Shown piece by piece: positions 1-12,301 of a stretch of DNA of 64,000 nt. The translations under genes and the position numbers were made by a program. The stretch is from the NCBI GenBank assembly GCA_036971715.1, contig JAVHJL010000010.1, positions 186,001-250,000 on the forward strand, given 5' to 3'. Numbering within the stretch: the stretch's first letter is position 1; each line of letters starts with the position of its first letter. The DNA comes from Arthrobotrys musiformis. Lineage: Eukaryota > Ascomycota > Orbiliomycetes > Orbiliales > Orbiliaceae. The notes beneath the pieces are model-generated. The model saw only the letters and a program-made list of their open reading frames with translations, had not been told where the DNA came from and did not search any database.

Positions 1-3000
1 GATATATTATATATATGTACTTACTTACGTACGTATATATGGCCGGCAACATTGACAAAGAGAGCTCGCAAAGGGGAAGACTGCACAGGTGCACTGGAGG
101 AGGAGGCGCCAATTCCAGCCCTATGTTCAAGAAGATCTCATTGATTCCATCTCGAATTCCACCACCGGGTCGAAGATAGTGATATTTGCAAAGGGACGTG
201 CGCGGATAGAAAGATAGTACTATGGTGCTAACAAGCTTCGGGCAAGTACAAGTTCCCAGGCGTGCGGCTGCATAGTATATAGTGTCCCTGGTCCACCCCA
301 AGCCGAAAGGCACACACCGCCCAATCCACCGGCCGATTGGTAGATGAGCGAGCCGCCTCGATGTAAAAATGAAAAGAAAAAAAGAACGAAATTTAAGTTA
401 CTTTGGTGGGGGAGAAGAGAAGCCCGGCGGACAATATTATCATGGAAAGAAAGCGACGGCAAGTATTCAGAATGTGTTAACCAGATAGGAATACGTAGGG
501 GACTAAGTAGTTGCATTCAGGCCATTGCAATCGGTTTGCAAAACCTTCGATCTTGAGCGAAGGTAGTATATGGGTGAAGGCAGATCGCAGGGCTTCGGGA
601 TTGAAACTGACCGAAAAACTTACACTTGAATTTATATATATCGAAAACGTTTAAGAAACAGAGTGTGGAGATCTCGAGAGAGGGTGCACTTGGGTGTGAA
701 GTCGGTGTCGGAGGGGGGAGAGGAACAATCCCAACTATAAGTTTCGAGGATGTCTTTAATGTGGCAAGGTCATAAGGTGCGTGCTAAATAGGTGTCGCGA
801 AATAAAAGGAAGGGCACAAGCAATCAAGCACTTCCTGTAAACTGATTTCCTGGGCCCTGCAAGGTGTTTCAAACTCGTGGCGTTTGATACCTGTGGAGGT
901 GGGTATGTAAGTACATGCACAGATGCAATTCCGAGCACTCGAGCCTTGATATCCCCGAGCACCCGAGAGTATTAGGATATAAATTGACAAGAAATTCTAA
1001 AGTTCTCCAGAAATTAAAGAATCATCGACGGGTGTACGTTTAAAGATCGGAAAAAATTAAAAAGAGAGCTGTTGCCATAATATGATATTGGAGGGTGGGA
1101 GGGTGGAAGGAAGTCTGGGACCTGGAAATTGGGCTGCTTTTATACTTGTTACCCAGGTTTTTGCTTCAGGTACCTACCTTTACCTAGGTACTTAGCTGAG
1201 TACTTCTTATATGGTTGTTGCACTTCTCTGTACGGTCATGCCATTATTTGCACCCAACCATCTGTCGACAGCAAGGATCCAGACGTCAACTGGACAGGAC
1301 CAATATATGAATACAGAACTGAAAAAATCACACGCAGAAAGAACTACTGGAAACCTCCAAAATTACAATCCGCTAAGTTACCGTGATTGTAGGACATCAC
1401 CATCATCACCATCACCATCATCATCGCCATTATAACAGTGATAATACCCTCAATCACAGGTAGGTAAGTACTGAGTTGGCTTTCATCGGTGTCACTTTAT
1501 ATAGCCCAGGTACAAACCTACACGGGTATGCAATGGATGAAAGGGCAAAGCTTCAGCAGCCCGGTTGATTCCACATCCCAATACTTCCCCAGTTGAAACT
1601 TGGATCTACAAATGACCGGTATACAAAGAAAGAAAATATACGGCGAAAAATAATGATTGTCCCAGCTTGAGCTCACCTGCTGGGTGTTTGTTTGTGGAGG
1701 CATCTTATGTAACGTCTCAAGTCAACGGCCCATGGAATTATATTAAGGCCTTGAGAAACCTAGCAGCGCATCGAATTACAACAACCACAGTATGTACCTA
1801 AGTACTTACCTACATACCTATACAGACAAACACATACACGCGGCGCATAGGCACTTGTCCGTTTGCCTCTTCTTGGTACCCTTCAGGTGTGTGCATATTT
1901 ATAATTTATATCTTACATCCTTTGATAGCCTCGAGCGAAGTTGGTAAAGTTAGCAGTATACTCAATTTCGATATCGTAGACGCCCCAACCAAGAGGCATG
2001 AAGTACCCGGCTAATTCAAGTACACAAGTACAAGGTACCTGCCTAATACTATAGCAAATGTATAAGAAATCAGTAATTACCTACCTAGGTATGTAACTAC
2101 CTACTACTTGTCCAATAAATTCATCGGTTGGCGCCCAGACTCCAATTTGCACAAATAACTTCCAAACCAAGGGTATCAATATACGCTATATTGACTAAGT
2201 TCAGACCTAGGTACTTAGCAGGCACTTATTCCGGTGCGCATGTGCCCTAGATCTAGATATTATATACAATTAAAGCCAACACCTTGGGGCTAGCTCGCCT
2301 CAAGCCGCGGATCACAAAATTAACCTTATGCATCCGTCGATTCGAATCTGTGCATGCATATGATACTCCTTCTGAACGGGTCCGGGTTCGAGATAAATCT
2401 GAAAGAAGTATATTGTAAACGCTCAACAAAAAGCTTAAGCTGGGGTTGAAGAGGAGCGCCTGGTCTCGAGGCTAGGGTTGAAGTTCGACCCTAACTGGCC
2501 CGTGTTCTATGTATCGCTGTTTTTCCCTTTACACGAAGCTGCATACCTCCTTAGGCATATACTTACCCAGATTAACCGGTTATGCGTACTTAATTAAGTA
2601 GGGATAGATGCAAAGGCCACTGCTAAAGGACAAAGAACATACTTCCTTTACCTAGGTGGTTAATTCTCATTCCATTTGAAAATACGACTAGCAAGTAACT
2701 GGCCGGGTAGCGGTGCTTGCACCCGTGGCTTCTTTGGAGGAGGGAGAAGAATTGTGCTTATCTAAGTATATATCTCATACGATATGAGCCGATGACTTCA
2801 ATATTATATTGTAGTTGCCGATATCGTCGATACCAGGATCCGACAATCCGACGACAAACGAGAAACCTTGGATCCTTGTGTATAGGTATCTAAATAATTT
2901 CTTGACTCTTGGGCACGAGACTGAGCTACCTAGATCCTTTGGTGGCGGATATTGATGGTCACAATCTCTATGAGACTGGCAATCTGTGGAACTGTGCGAC

Positions 3001-3306
3001 TTAAATCCTTGAACTTCCTAGGGGGGCGGGTTTCCTGTTTGGCTTCGGATTTGTACCTTTTATCAGATGACTAGGAACGAAACCTAATGACATGTTGAAA
3101 TTTTATTTTATATTATTACATGAGGATTGCATTCGAAAACACCTCGCCCGAAAGAAATGCAGACTCCTTAACTCCAGGTGTCAAAAATCCATCTAATCGA
3201 TGGCCTCTAGTCGGAATTACGCCCCAACCAGACCTGAGATACCGCGTATGATGCATCTGGCCGCGGGCAGCCCTCTTCTCCATAGGCGCCAAAATGCTCC
3301 TCGCCT
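1..3306. other. Intergenic region, no supported gene
   Basis: No ORF here exceeds about 100 codons, none looks like a known family, and none can be joined into a convincing spliced gene. The stretch is AT-rich and dotted with short palindromes around CCTAGG (TACCTAGGTA at 1181-1190 and 2082-2091; related forms near 2205 and 2650) and with TACTTAC/GTAAGTA runs. A CAT/CAC-rich tract lies at about 1397-1432. The region lies beyond the 3' end of bet3, so its right edge should include the bet3 3' UTR. Confidence 0.6.
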
Positions 3307-4150
3307 TTATTCATCATCTTGGGGCATCTCGTCTTCGATATATCTGATTAAATTTATCCGCATCTCAGTTGTATCGTTTCCACGAAGAACGTCACTGACA
3401 AAGTGTGCGTCAACCGACATTTGAACCTATTTGCATCCATTAGCTACTGCCGCATTTAAACAAAACGACCATCCTACAAACCATCTCTAGAGCGCCCCGG
3501 ATAACACCACACAGCATATTTGAATACCAAAGCTCGCTTTGAGCCTTCCCATCGTCCGGAAGTTCCACGAAATCCGCCAGCGGATTCTCGTCGAAGAGCA
3601 GGGAGAATTGTTTATTGTCCGAGCTCCAATTCGCTATTGTTGGTGTGATATTTAAAAACATCTTGAAGCCAACCTATTATCGACGATATTAGCATCGAAT
3701 GAATGGAACGCTCGCAAGGGAATGTTACAACCTTTGAGATAACGTCAGCGGTGTCTCTGAAATTTGCACATTTCTGCTGCATGTTGCTCTTGGCCAAGAA
3801 ATCTTCTATCAGACGCAGCCCGATGTTGTAACCCATTTTGTCCAGCTGTTTGTTGACTTCCGCATAATCGCCGTCGAGGTCCTTGCACAGCTGAGCGACG
3901 ACGGATCCATATGTCAGAGTGACAAGTTCGGCATTCTAAATAGAAGCCGTAGGGGCGATGTTAGCCTCTCAATTCCCCGTCACCCGTGTGAGGCATGAGC
4001 TGATGGAGGGGTTACAAACGATCTTATCTGTTCTCAGCTTCCAGACCCTATATTCACATCGAAAATAAGTAACCCCAAGTGACCCAAGCTGCATTTGTAG
4101 ACGAGCGCAACTTACTCTTCACCGAGCCGGGCTCGGCTCGTGGAAGACAT
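3307..4150 (-). CDS. bet3: TRAPP complex subunit Bet3 (TRAPPC3)
   Basis: This is a core subunit of the TRAPP tethering complexes, which act in ER-to-Golgi and Golgi traffic as exchange factors for Ypt1/Rab1. My model has five exons on the minus strand: 4150-4116, 4047-4020, 3935-3732, 3673-3482 and 3426-3307. It gives 192 aa, the usual family length. The protein matches Bet3 along its length: LTLTYGSVVAQLCKDL, then QLDKMGYNIGLRLIEDF, DFLA..., NITPTIANW, the DFVELPD segment, LCGVIRGALEMVQM and VSDVLRGNDTTEMR. Cys38 in QLCKD corresponds to the acylated cysteine of mammalian Bet3. The second exon is only 28 nt, and three of the four introns have a GTT-type donor (GTTTGT, GTTGTA, GTTTGT). The start in exon 1 is inferred from splice phase and length. 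The gene is divergent from the U5-40K gene. Confidence 0.93.
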
Positions 4151-4630
4151 GCCGTCTTATGCGTCAAAGGCTACAGAACTTTGCAGCGACCTGTTTGAAC
4201 AATGGGGTTTGATGCCCACCAAAGATTCAACACCAAAGATGCGATTACCTTGGCCGGATACCCTTTCGCCGGGCAGTGTGATGTTCGCTGTGCTTTGCTA
4301 GGTAGCTTTGAGGTGACCGGATGAGTTCTGGGTTATGTAGCTTCGACTGGGATGCGAAGCTGTTGGCAGGTGTTAGAGTCGGCCTCTTGGCATAACTTCA
4401 GTGCGGATGTGTGGCGGGTAGAGAGCACTTAGAACGTAACCTTGTTTAAGATTTTGTGCAAGCCACAGCATCGTCGCACACGCGTAAAATCCTCGAACTC
4501 GAACTCAACGACATAACGTTGAACATCTTCGCCCACCAACCCGTTTCCAGTTGCAGTAACAGCAGTTCGATCGAAGGCAATCGCGACAAATCCCCGAGCC
4601 CACAGAATCTATACCTATACAGCAGACGCA
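4151..4630. promoter_or_regulatory. Shared divergent promoter region of bet3 and U5-40K
   Basis: These 480 bp separate two start codons that point away from each other, so both promoters must lie here. I see no clear TATA box or repeated operator-like motif. A CG-rich inverted element (GAGCCGGGCTCGGCTC) at 4124-4139 lies just inside bet3 exon 1, not in the spacer. The assignment rests on gene orientation only. Confidence 0.5.
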
Positions 4631-6119
4631 ATGGCAACAGATAAGAGGAAAGCGCCGAACGACGATGCCTACCTTTCTAGCGCAACCCAACTTGTGAAGA
4701 GACAGAAGTCTGTCCCTCGAGATGCAGGAAATGCCGTGGCCATCTCGTCGTCTACGTCATCGAGTGGAGCTTTGATCAAAGCTGTAAGAAAGCTCTGGCC
4801 TATCTACTTGGGAACTCTCTAGGCTATCTGGAAACCTATATCGGGACCATTGCTAACAACTTTCGACCTCAGGTCCCGCGAACGAGCGCGTTACAAGCAC
4901 CGATAATGGAGCTTACGGGCCATTCGGTATGAGCCAACAGTATATATATCCTCCGGATTGAATCCGTCTAACAAATGACATACAGGGTGAAATTTTTGCT
5001 GTGAGGTTCGATCCCAGCGGGGAACACATAGCGTCCGGGTCGTTCGACCGGACCGTACGTACGTAAAATCTCAGCCCTCCATATTTAAGATAAAATGGTT
5101 GTCGCTAACTACTTCGTTTAGTGCTGTGGAACACCTACGGTGACTGCATTAACTACGGGGAAATAAGCGGCCACAAAGGTGCGATTCTTGATCTGCAATG
5201 GTCGAGAGACGGGAGGAGTATCTATACAGCAACATCGGACTCGCTAGTGGCGGACTGGGATGTTGAAACGGGCCAGAGGATACGAAGGCATATTGGCCAC
5301 GAGGATATTGTAAACGCGATCGACATATCACGAAAGGGCCTCGAGATCATTCTCAGTGGGAGCGACGACGGTACGATAGGAATATGGGATCCAAGAGCAA
5401 AAGAAGCCATTGATTACTTGGAAACAAATTTCCCCGTAACTTCAGTGGCCATTGGAGATTCTGGAGTGGAGATATTTAGCGGTGGCATTGAAACCGATAT
5501 TAAGGTGCATTCACAAACGGAGAGATACTAAAGCGTGGGCTATTGCTGAACTTTGAATTAGGTTTGGGACTTGAGAAAGAAAACCGTTGTCAACAATTTA
5601 CGGGGCCACACGGACACAATAACTTCTTTAAGTGTTTCGCCAGATGGGCAGTCGTTGTTGTCGAATTCGATGGATTCCACGGTGCGGACCTGGGACATAC
5701 GTCCATTTGCAGCGTCTGATCGCCTCTTAAAGATATTTGAAGGCGCCCCCTTCGGACTGGAGAAAAATCTCGTTAGGGCTAGTTGGTCGCCCAAGGGTGA
5801 TAAGATTGCAGCTGGAAGCGGGGACCGTACAGTTGTAAGTAATAACCCTATTGATGCATACGAGGATAACACTAACGGCGTTGCTTTTTTTTAATAGACC
5901 GTTTGGGATTCCGACTCTAAGAAGATTTTGTACAAGCTTCCTGGGCATAAAGGAACGGTAAATGACGTTCGATTTATGCCCGGAAATGAGCCTATCGGTA
6001 AGTAGTCGCCTATTCCTGCACCCATTCTTAGGTAATAAGTCCGTCTCTAATCTAGCGTAATTGTAGTTGTTTCTGCCTCGTCTGATCGTAACCTTCTCCT
6101 CGGGGAGCTTGGGAAGTAG
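4631..6119 (+). CDS. U5 snRNP 40 kDa WD40 protein (SNRNP40/Spf38-like)
   Basis: This is a WD40 propeller protein of the U5 snRNP that binds Prp8 and acts in the nuclear spliceosome. The model has seven exons: 4631-4783, 4873-4926, 4986-5058, 5122-5504, 5562-5834, 5898-5997 and 6067-6119. It encodes 362 aa, close to the family's usual length. The N-terminus is basic (MATDKRKAPNDD). It is followed by the family signature PIMELTGHSGEIFAVRFDPSG and the blade FDRTVLLWNTYGDC, which is diagnostic of SNRNP40 compared with other WD proteins. Blades ending in DWDVETG, GIWDPRA, KVWDLRK, RTWDIRP and TVWDSDSK follow, and the protein ends in SASSDRNLLLGELGK. All splice junctions restore the WD repeat frame. 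Because yeasts such as S. cerevisiae lack a clear counterpart, I leave the symbol blank. Confidence 0.93.
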
Positions 6120-7456
6120 CTTGACCAGCGCAACCCATGATCACGCATAAGAATGCAGAATGTCTCTCTATACGCGTCCAGGAAATGATTTATCTGACCC
6201 AATCGCTGCGCTGCGTGTCCCACGTCACATTACTTATCGCCCTTATCTTCATTCATCAGCATTAGATACCCTAATATCATTCGTGAACGGAAAACGCACC
6301 ATCTTGCATGTAAAATAGCTATAAAACAGATTGTCAAAATTGCTTGGACAAATACGCGAGATACTCAAATTGCTGACTGTCCAATTAAATCGCAACTAGC
6401 AATTTCCAGCGACGCCAAGGCGGGTGTGCACCTAAGCCCTGTAGCCCGCACCCTGACGGATTCTGATGAGCACCCAACGTTTTCAGGGGTCGCAAATTGA
6501 CTTTGCGGGCAGCCTCAAGCAAGCTGAAACGACCATGCAATGTCCCACCCCGTTATTACAGGCCACGACGGGCTGAGCGATATGATCTTTCCCGCACACC
6601 CACTACGTGCTCGGAGAAAATCCACTCACAACAGCGAGGAGGTCCGTTGCAAGGAGGATGGGATCGTACCCCGTACTCCTTTTCACTGCCTCGTCGTCAG
6701 CTTCTATCTAGATTTCTCCCCCATCAAGCTAGTTGGGGTACCACGCTCGTTTTTCACTCGGGGCTATCTCTTGGTCTGGTCTGATTTTATCCACGCCATT
6801 TCTCGAAATTGATGATGCCTTCCCTTCTCTAGTTTCGGTTTCGGTGTCGCAGCCCAGTCCCTCAGTTCTTACCCCGTCCTTCGTTCTGACACAGACATTG
6901 GGGCTTCGAGACTATTATTACGAATCCTCCAAGAAAACCCCCCCGAGGCGTCGCACCACTGGAATCCTGTAATTGACATTTCACTTTTTATGTTAATCGA
7001 TCCTCGTTGGAAAACCCATCAATCAATCCAATACTCCCAAGCTTAATTAAAATTTTGGATAACCTGGAGAATCGATAATTCTATTCGAGGATCGACTTGT
7101 TTCTACAACCAACATATGCCGCCGATTGGACGACAGGAGAAGGCCAGTCACTAATATGCTCGGGGATCTCGACTAACTACCAAACTGAAAACCTCATCGT
7201 CTACTGCCGGTCCGTAGACATCCATTCATTCAAAGGATTTATTCGTTCAACCACAATAAGTATTGCATATACTATCGTTTATCGGCCATACCCAGCAATA
7301 CATTGCCTCCAACTGGACCACCCCGATCAAATACATACCCTCTTTTGGAGTCCGGGATTTGACGACGAGATATCGAATGATATATGCTCCCTCACGAAGC
7401 ATCGACCATAGCATCCGTCATATTAAATATACCATCTTGCGCAAATTTCAACAACA
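6120..7456. other. Intergenic region / 5' leader of the two-TM protein gene
   Basis: I see no supported gene. Overlapping ORFs of about 80-104 codons (6497-6972, 7097-7411) are serine/proline-rich readings of CT-rich leader DNA with no family resemblance. The 1.3-kb length suggests that it holds the 3' UTR of U5-40K and the promoter and 5' UTR of the next gene. Confidence 0.5.
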
Positions 7457-8705
7457 ATGACATTCACACTCCCTAGTATCCCATCATTCCGACTATCATG
7501 GCGTCCAAACGAGATACCGACGCCTCCTTCGCCATACCAAGATAGTCATGTATCACATTCAAGAAGGCCGTCGGCTGGATCAGTGGCATCGAGTCGTTCG
7601 AGCACCCCAGCCAGCCCCAAAACCCCCAACATGCCACCACCTATGCCATCTATTGCGGAAATTGTAGATACATCCACAGTTACGACCCAGGAACCTAGCC
7701 ACCAGCCCCTCCAACCCATAATCAGCGCTCCACCGACGACAACGACACCCCAAACCCAGCCAGTAGGAGCGCCAGAGACACAACCGACCACCTCACCCGC
7801 AAATGCGACTCCTAGGAGGCCCTCGACTTCCACCTCTAGCAATACCGCAATGTCTTTTAAAGAGTTTGCGAAATCATGGCTGGTTAAACCCGAATTGAAG
7901 ACAAGAGTCGCAATTCTATTGGTTTGGTCGGTGGTATTTATCGTTGTTCTGTCCATTTGTAAGTATAAGTAAAGGAACTAAGGATACCGATGGCATGGCT
8001 AACGGAGAGACTACAGATCTTGGCCTCTTTATGGGTAATAAGTTAACTGCACCTCCTTTGCAGATATCTCTTATATTAATCACCCTCATGTCTGCGTTCT
8101 TCTTCTTCCACTCGCTTATCAGAGTGTGCCTGGCTGTTGCTCGCCCATTTTCGTACCCAGACGAAGAGCAGCCGCAGACAGCTTACGTTAACCCAATGTT
8201 CGGGGGTATGACGGCAGGCCCAGGGCCATGGGGGTATGCACAGCCAGAAAGACCAATCCAGGTTTATGCCATGCCTGGCCAAAGCGGTGCATCGGTGGAC
8301 GACGATGGAGCACCGAAGGATCTGCCCCCACCCCCGCCCGCATATGGTATTTGGAGGCAGACTGTTAGGGTAAATCCCGCACAGTTCTATTGGGTACGGC
8401 GGAGCCAGGCGGATGGCGTTTACTCGCAAGGGAGCAATGAGCCCCCATCGAATAGGACATCGGTTGGGAGCACAGGAACAAGACCACCATCTTATGCCTC
8501 CAGGCGGATGTCGCAGCAGAGACCCTCGATGAGTGTGCGCTTATCGCGCCCCCCCGTAGATCAACCCTTTTCGATCCCCCAGGTCACAATTACTTCGCCG
8601 ATCCAGTTATCCTACACGGGACAACCAATTGAACAACCACTCGAACCCATAGAGCACACCACGTCAACAGCAACCCCCCTCACGTCCCGTCTACCGTTGC
8701 GTTAA
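7457..8705 (+). CDS. Conserved fungal two-TM protein of unknown function
   Basis: I do not recognise a named family. Two exons, 7457-7958 and 8017-8705 (58-nt intron), give 396 aa. Splicing joins ...VVFIVVLSI to YLGLFMGNKL in frame; an ORF read straight through stops at once. Residues 1-140 are rich in Ser/Thr/Pro (PPSPYQDS, SSRSSTPASPKTP) and look disordered. Two hydrophobic segments follow at about 149-172 and 184-209, the second with four consecutive phenylalanines. The C-terminal half is a proline-rich, probably cytosolic tail containing PPPPPAYGIWRQTVRVNP near residues 270-290, a motif I associate with uncharacterised ascomycete membrane proteins. The last 100 residues are again Ser/Thr/Pro-rich. 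There is no signal peptide or catalytic motif, so the function is open; the topology is my inference. Confidence 0.8.
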
Positions 8706-11095
8706 AGTTACCCCATGATACCATGTGACCGCCCACTCAATTTTCCTTTGTCTCCAGCTTACGACTAAACGATACCCAAAAAGCGTCGCGATTTTTTTTC
8801 TTCTTTCTTTTCCTTTGTTGAACTTTTATTGATGGATTGGAGAGTCGGGCAGAGACCTGACTGTGATTTCGTTTCTAATACTTCATTTCTACGCTGTTAT
8901 TCCGTGGATCGGAATGCGGTCGTCATACTTAATTGATACCCTTGAGGGAGACTGGGTACAGGACCACCCCAGGCCCCTCCCCACAAGTTATATTCTCCAA
9001 TAAAACACCGTTCGATACTTCATCCCATCGATTCCGAATCGTCCTCTATTGATATTCCTAGGCTGTTTTTAGTCGGGAAAGGAGTATTTCCCTTTAGGAA
9101 TGGATAAATCCTGGAGATCCCCGATAGGATTTATTCACTGTTTTTTTACATATGTACAATGTCTATACTAGTATAGTAGTGGAAGAATCGAGGAAACCCC
9201 CTGCTGGAGATCTTTCTATGAAAAACCAGGTGCTTTAGATTTCTCGAATGTGCGATGTTTCTCAATACGGAGTTTGAATAGACGTCATGCGCTCCGCCGG
9301 CTTAGATCGGAGTATTAATGCATGCATGTATTCGTTCGTTCGTTATTATTATTATTATTCGCTATAATTGAGCCAACCCACCGGAGGTCCGTCCGCAATA
9401 TTAGATAATAGAGTCGACCTCAGCGTTTTCTGGTAATTTTTGCAACTTCGGTTCACGAGAATGATCGCGATAATGGTTTTTCTGATTCCCATTCCTCTTT
9501 GTTACCCTCCCATCACCGCTCTCGAAAACAGTGCCCCATGGGGGGTTTTTTTTTCCCTTGCGAGTAAGTTATGACGATTACAGGGTGCTGACGTACCCAA
9601 GCCCTCCAGTCGCTTTCGTCCAAGAGCGCATTTACCATCCGTCTTATCACGGAGTCAGCTCATTTAGCATTTTGCATCAAAACGCAGGGTGCGGATTTGA
9701 AGGAAGCTACCGTTCCACCGTGTTCGAACGACCCCCCTTTCGACATCCCCAAGGGATTATTGTATCTAAGTGTTAGTGAGGTCTGGAGTCTAATCGATTG
9801 ATTGAAAGGGAATAATCTCGGTGTAATATCTCGTCTTTTAGAAATTTAGGACCCGCTTCCTTCTATTTCTATATTGGAACCATCGGATAGGTAGGTATTG
9901 CGGTGGGTAAAATTTCATAAGAGGCATCCCCCAGTTAGCTTTTGTTCCAACAGGAGGGCTACGCAGACAGGTAGTACATATTATCACAAACCTCGACAGC
10001 TTTGCCAATATTCATGCAGCATACGGCAACGACGACGACGACGAGCCTTATATATATCAAGTCATATGTGAACGGTCATTTTTATCAATATAGCCGACGA
10101 AAAAGGCAAATACGCCGGGCATTGATTTCGAGTACTCGAATCTTCACAGCACGGGCCTCTCGTATCCTCCATGGAATATCGGATCGATGTATTACAAAAA
10201 GAAGAAGAAAATGTAAATATACATAGAGCAAAAGGTATTCAACCCTTTGAATTACTATTGCTAAAGTAGCGCCGATGACGGACGAGAGAAGAGAAAGAAA
10301 AAAAGTATGATAAATACACAATGGAATTTTGAGATTTTATTTGAGATGGAGAAGGGAACTGTTAAACGGTATCCGAGCACTTCGGTATGTGTATGTGAAT
10401 GTGAATGTGTATGTGTATGTGGCAGGTGGTGTGGTAAATGGTAGGTATGAGTTCGATGAAGCTCTTAAGGTGGAACAGCACCTGCGGAGGCTTGTTAGAC
10501 GGCATATACCGAGGGACTGGTTAGTGAGGGGTGCAAAACTAGCAACAGAGTCGAAGGCAAAGTGAACAGGACCAAGCGAAATAAAATAAAATAAAATAAA
10601 AGATTAAAAGCAAGTGATATAGCAAAAAGCCGTTTAAACTCCTGACTATGGCGGCTAAAAACAATCGAAAAAAGCCTTTGGATCAGTCGTAACTTCGTAG
10701 ATGAGCCCCGACGACGACCATATATCGTCACGGGGTTTCATCGGATTTTGTGGGGGATCGGGGAGGGTGTTTAATGGTCGTCTAATAAAGGGATCCGTCT
10801 AAGTAATTTTGAGGGAAGAGGGGCGGCGGGAGAGGGGCGTAATCATAATAATACACTGATAGAATAGAGGAAACGACCATTCCCAGGTCGAAAAGGTTCA
10901 AATGACGCCTGAAATAGAGAAATATGTCTTTTTTGCGTTGTAACTCCGTTTTGATGATTGTGATTGTGATTGTGACGGTGATGAGGAGGATATTGTGAGG
11001 GTAGCTGTCTTGGTGAGGATTCCATCCCGTGACAAGGTGGTAACGGTGATGTCTTGATGGCTTGTGGCAAAAAAACGAAAAAAGGCAGCAGCAGT
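8706..11095. other. Intergenic region between convergent genes
   Basis: This region holds the 3' regions of the two-TM gene (plus) and the SCOC-like gene (minus). Short ORFs (9531-9776, 10002-10226, 10329-10565) have no recognisable content. Simple repeats are present: TTCG/TTA repeats at about 9332-9360, CGACGACGA near 10028-10042, TATGTG/TGAATG repeats at about 10384-10420 and (AATAA)n at about 10579-10600. I see no RNA gene. Confidence 0.5.
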
Positions 11096-11571
11096 TTATT
11101 TGCCTCTGTTACTTGACGACTTCAGGCCACCCGAACCTGTTATCTTGCTGGTTTGCATGAGGTGGCCAATATAGTCCTGGAGGAACTTGTTTTCTCCTTC
11201 CAGCTTGTCATGCTCTTCCCGGACCTTGTCGACACGGTCGAGAAGAGCGAGGAGGGATTCTTGTAGAAGTTTGGCTTGTCTAGTGTTGGATAACATGTTA
11301 GCGATATGGACGGAACGTATCATGCAATGAATGGATGATATGCTTACTTCTCTAATCTCTCCTTTGCCTCAGTGGCGAATCTTTCCATCTCTTCACTGTT
11401 CCTCCTCGGACTCATTGTTCGAGCGTCTACTTCTTCGTCCTCCAAGTCTAGGACGTTGACATCATCGCCTGCGTGAACAGGGGAGGTAACAGAGTCAGGG
11501 GATCGTTCAGCTGCGTCCATCCCAGAGCCAGGTACTGCTGAAATCCCACGCAAAGAAAATCGACTGAGCAT
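11096..11571 (-). CDS. Short coiled-coil protein, SCOC/SCOCO-like
   Basis: Two exons, 11571-11348 and 11279-11096 (68-nt intron), encode 135 aa. The C-terminal half is a conserved coiled coil of about 60 residues: KERLEKQAKLLQESLLALLD, then RVDKVREEHDKLEGENKFLQ, then DYIGHLMQTSKI. This matches the SCOCO family (human SCOC). Human SCOC is a Golgi and autophagy-linked coiled-coil protein that binds ARL1; whether that role holds in fungi is an inference. The N-terminal half is acidic and Ser/Thr-rich and looks unstructured (DLEDEEVDARTMSPRRNSEE). The splice junction falls inside the first helix turn and restores the heptads. The chosen start, MLSRFSLRG, is the first Met of the upstream exon; a further 5' exon cannot be excluded. 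Confidence 0.82.
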
Positions 11572-12257
11572 AAAGGACGAATCTGGAGGCAGATGGTGCG
11601 AGTATTGACCAATAATGATAACACGGTCGCCGAATACCGAACGCTCCTTCAGGCTCGAGTGCTAACGGCGGTGTGTTTTGTTTTATTTTATTTTATATGA
11701 TAATATTCGCAAGTTCGAGAGGGATATGACGAGGGCGAGAAAGGGTAAGGAAGCGTGTGTGAAAGTGTGTTGAGGTGTGTTGCGAGTGTGGTGTACTTTT
11801 GGTACAAGGCCAGGAAAGGCTATCGGGAGAAAGCAGAAGTAGAAGTCGGGATGTGATATACCAGTCGACGTCAATATATAATAAAAAATATATATATAAA
11901 AAAAAAACTAGATGAAGTGGTTGGTTGGTGGTCGGCGATAGAATACGGTTGTATAAAATATAAACGGCGGTGCCTTGCTGATGAATAGTGTTTATCCACG
12001 TCTGTTCCAGTCCTGACGACGTACGTTACTTTCGGTTGGGTGCCTTCTTCCTTCTTAGCTATTACAGCGACATCGTGGTCCCCGAGTTCCTTCGAGTTGG
12101 GTAGGCTAGCCGAGTTCGACGATGGAAAAAAAGTGTCGGAGTTATTCTGTGGTTTCTTTTCCCTTTCCTTCCCTTCGGAGTACAAGTAATAAGTGTCGGA
12201 GTAGAATGAATATATATTAAGACCAGGAGGGAGGCGCAGTGACTGTTGTCTGTCGGT

Positions 12258-12301
12258 GTGTGTATGTGTATGTATGTATGTATGTAATTTTTTTTTTTTT
12301 T
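12258..12301. repeat. (TATG)n microsatellite followed by a T tract
   Basis: GTGTGTGTATGTGTATGTAT units give way to ATGT tetranucleotides and then about 14 T residues. This is a simple sequence repeat in intergenic DNA with no coding content. Confidence 0.8.
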
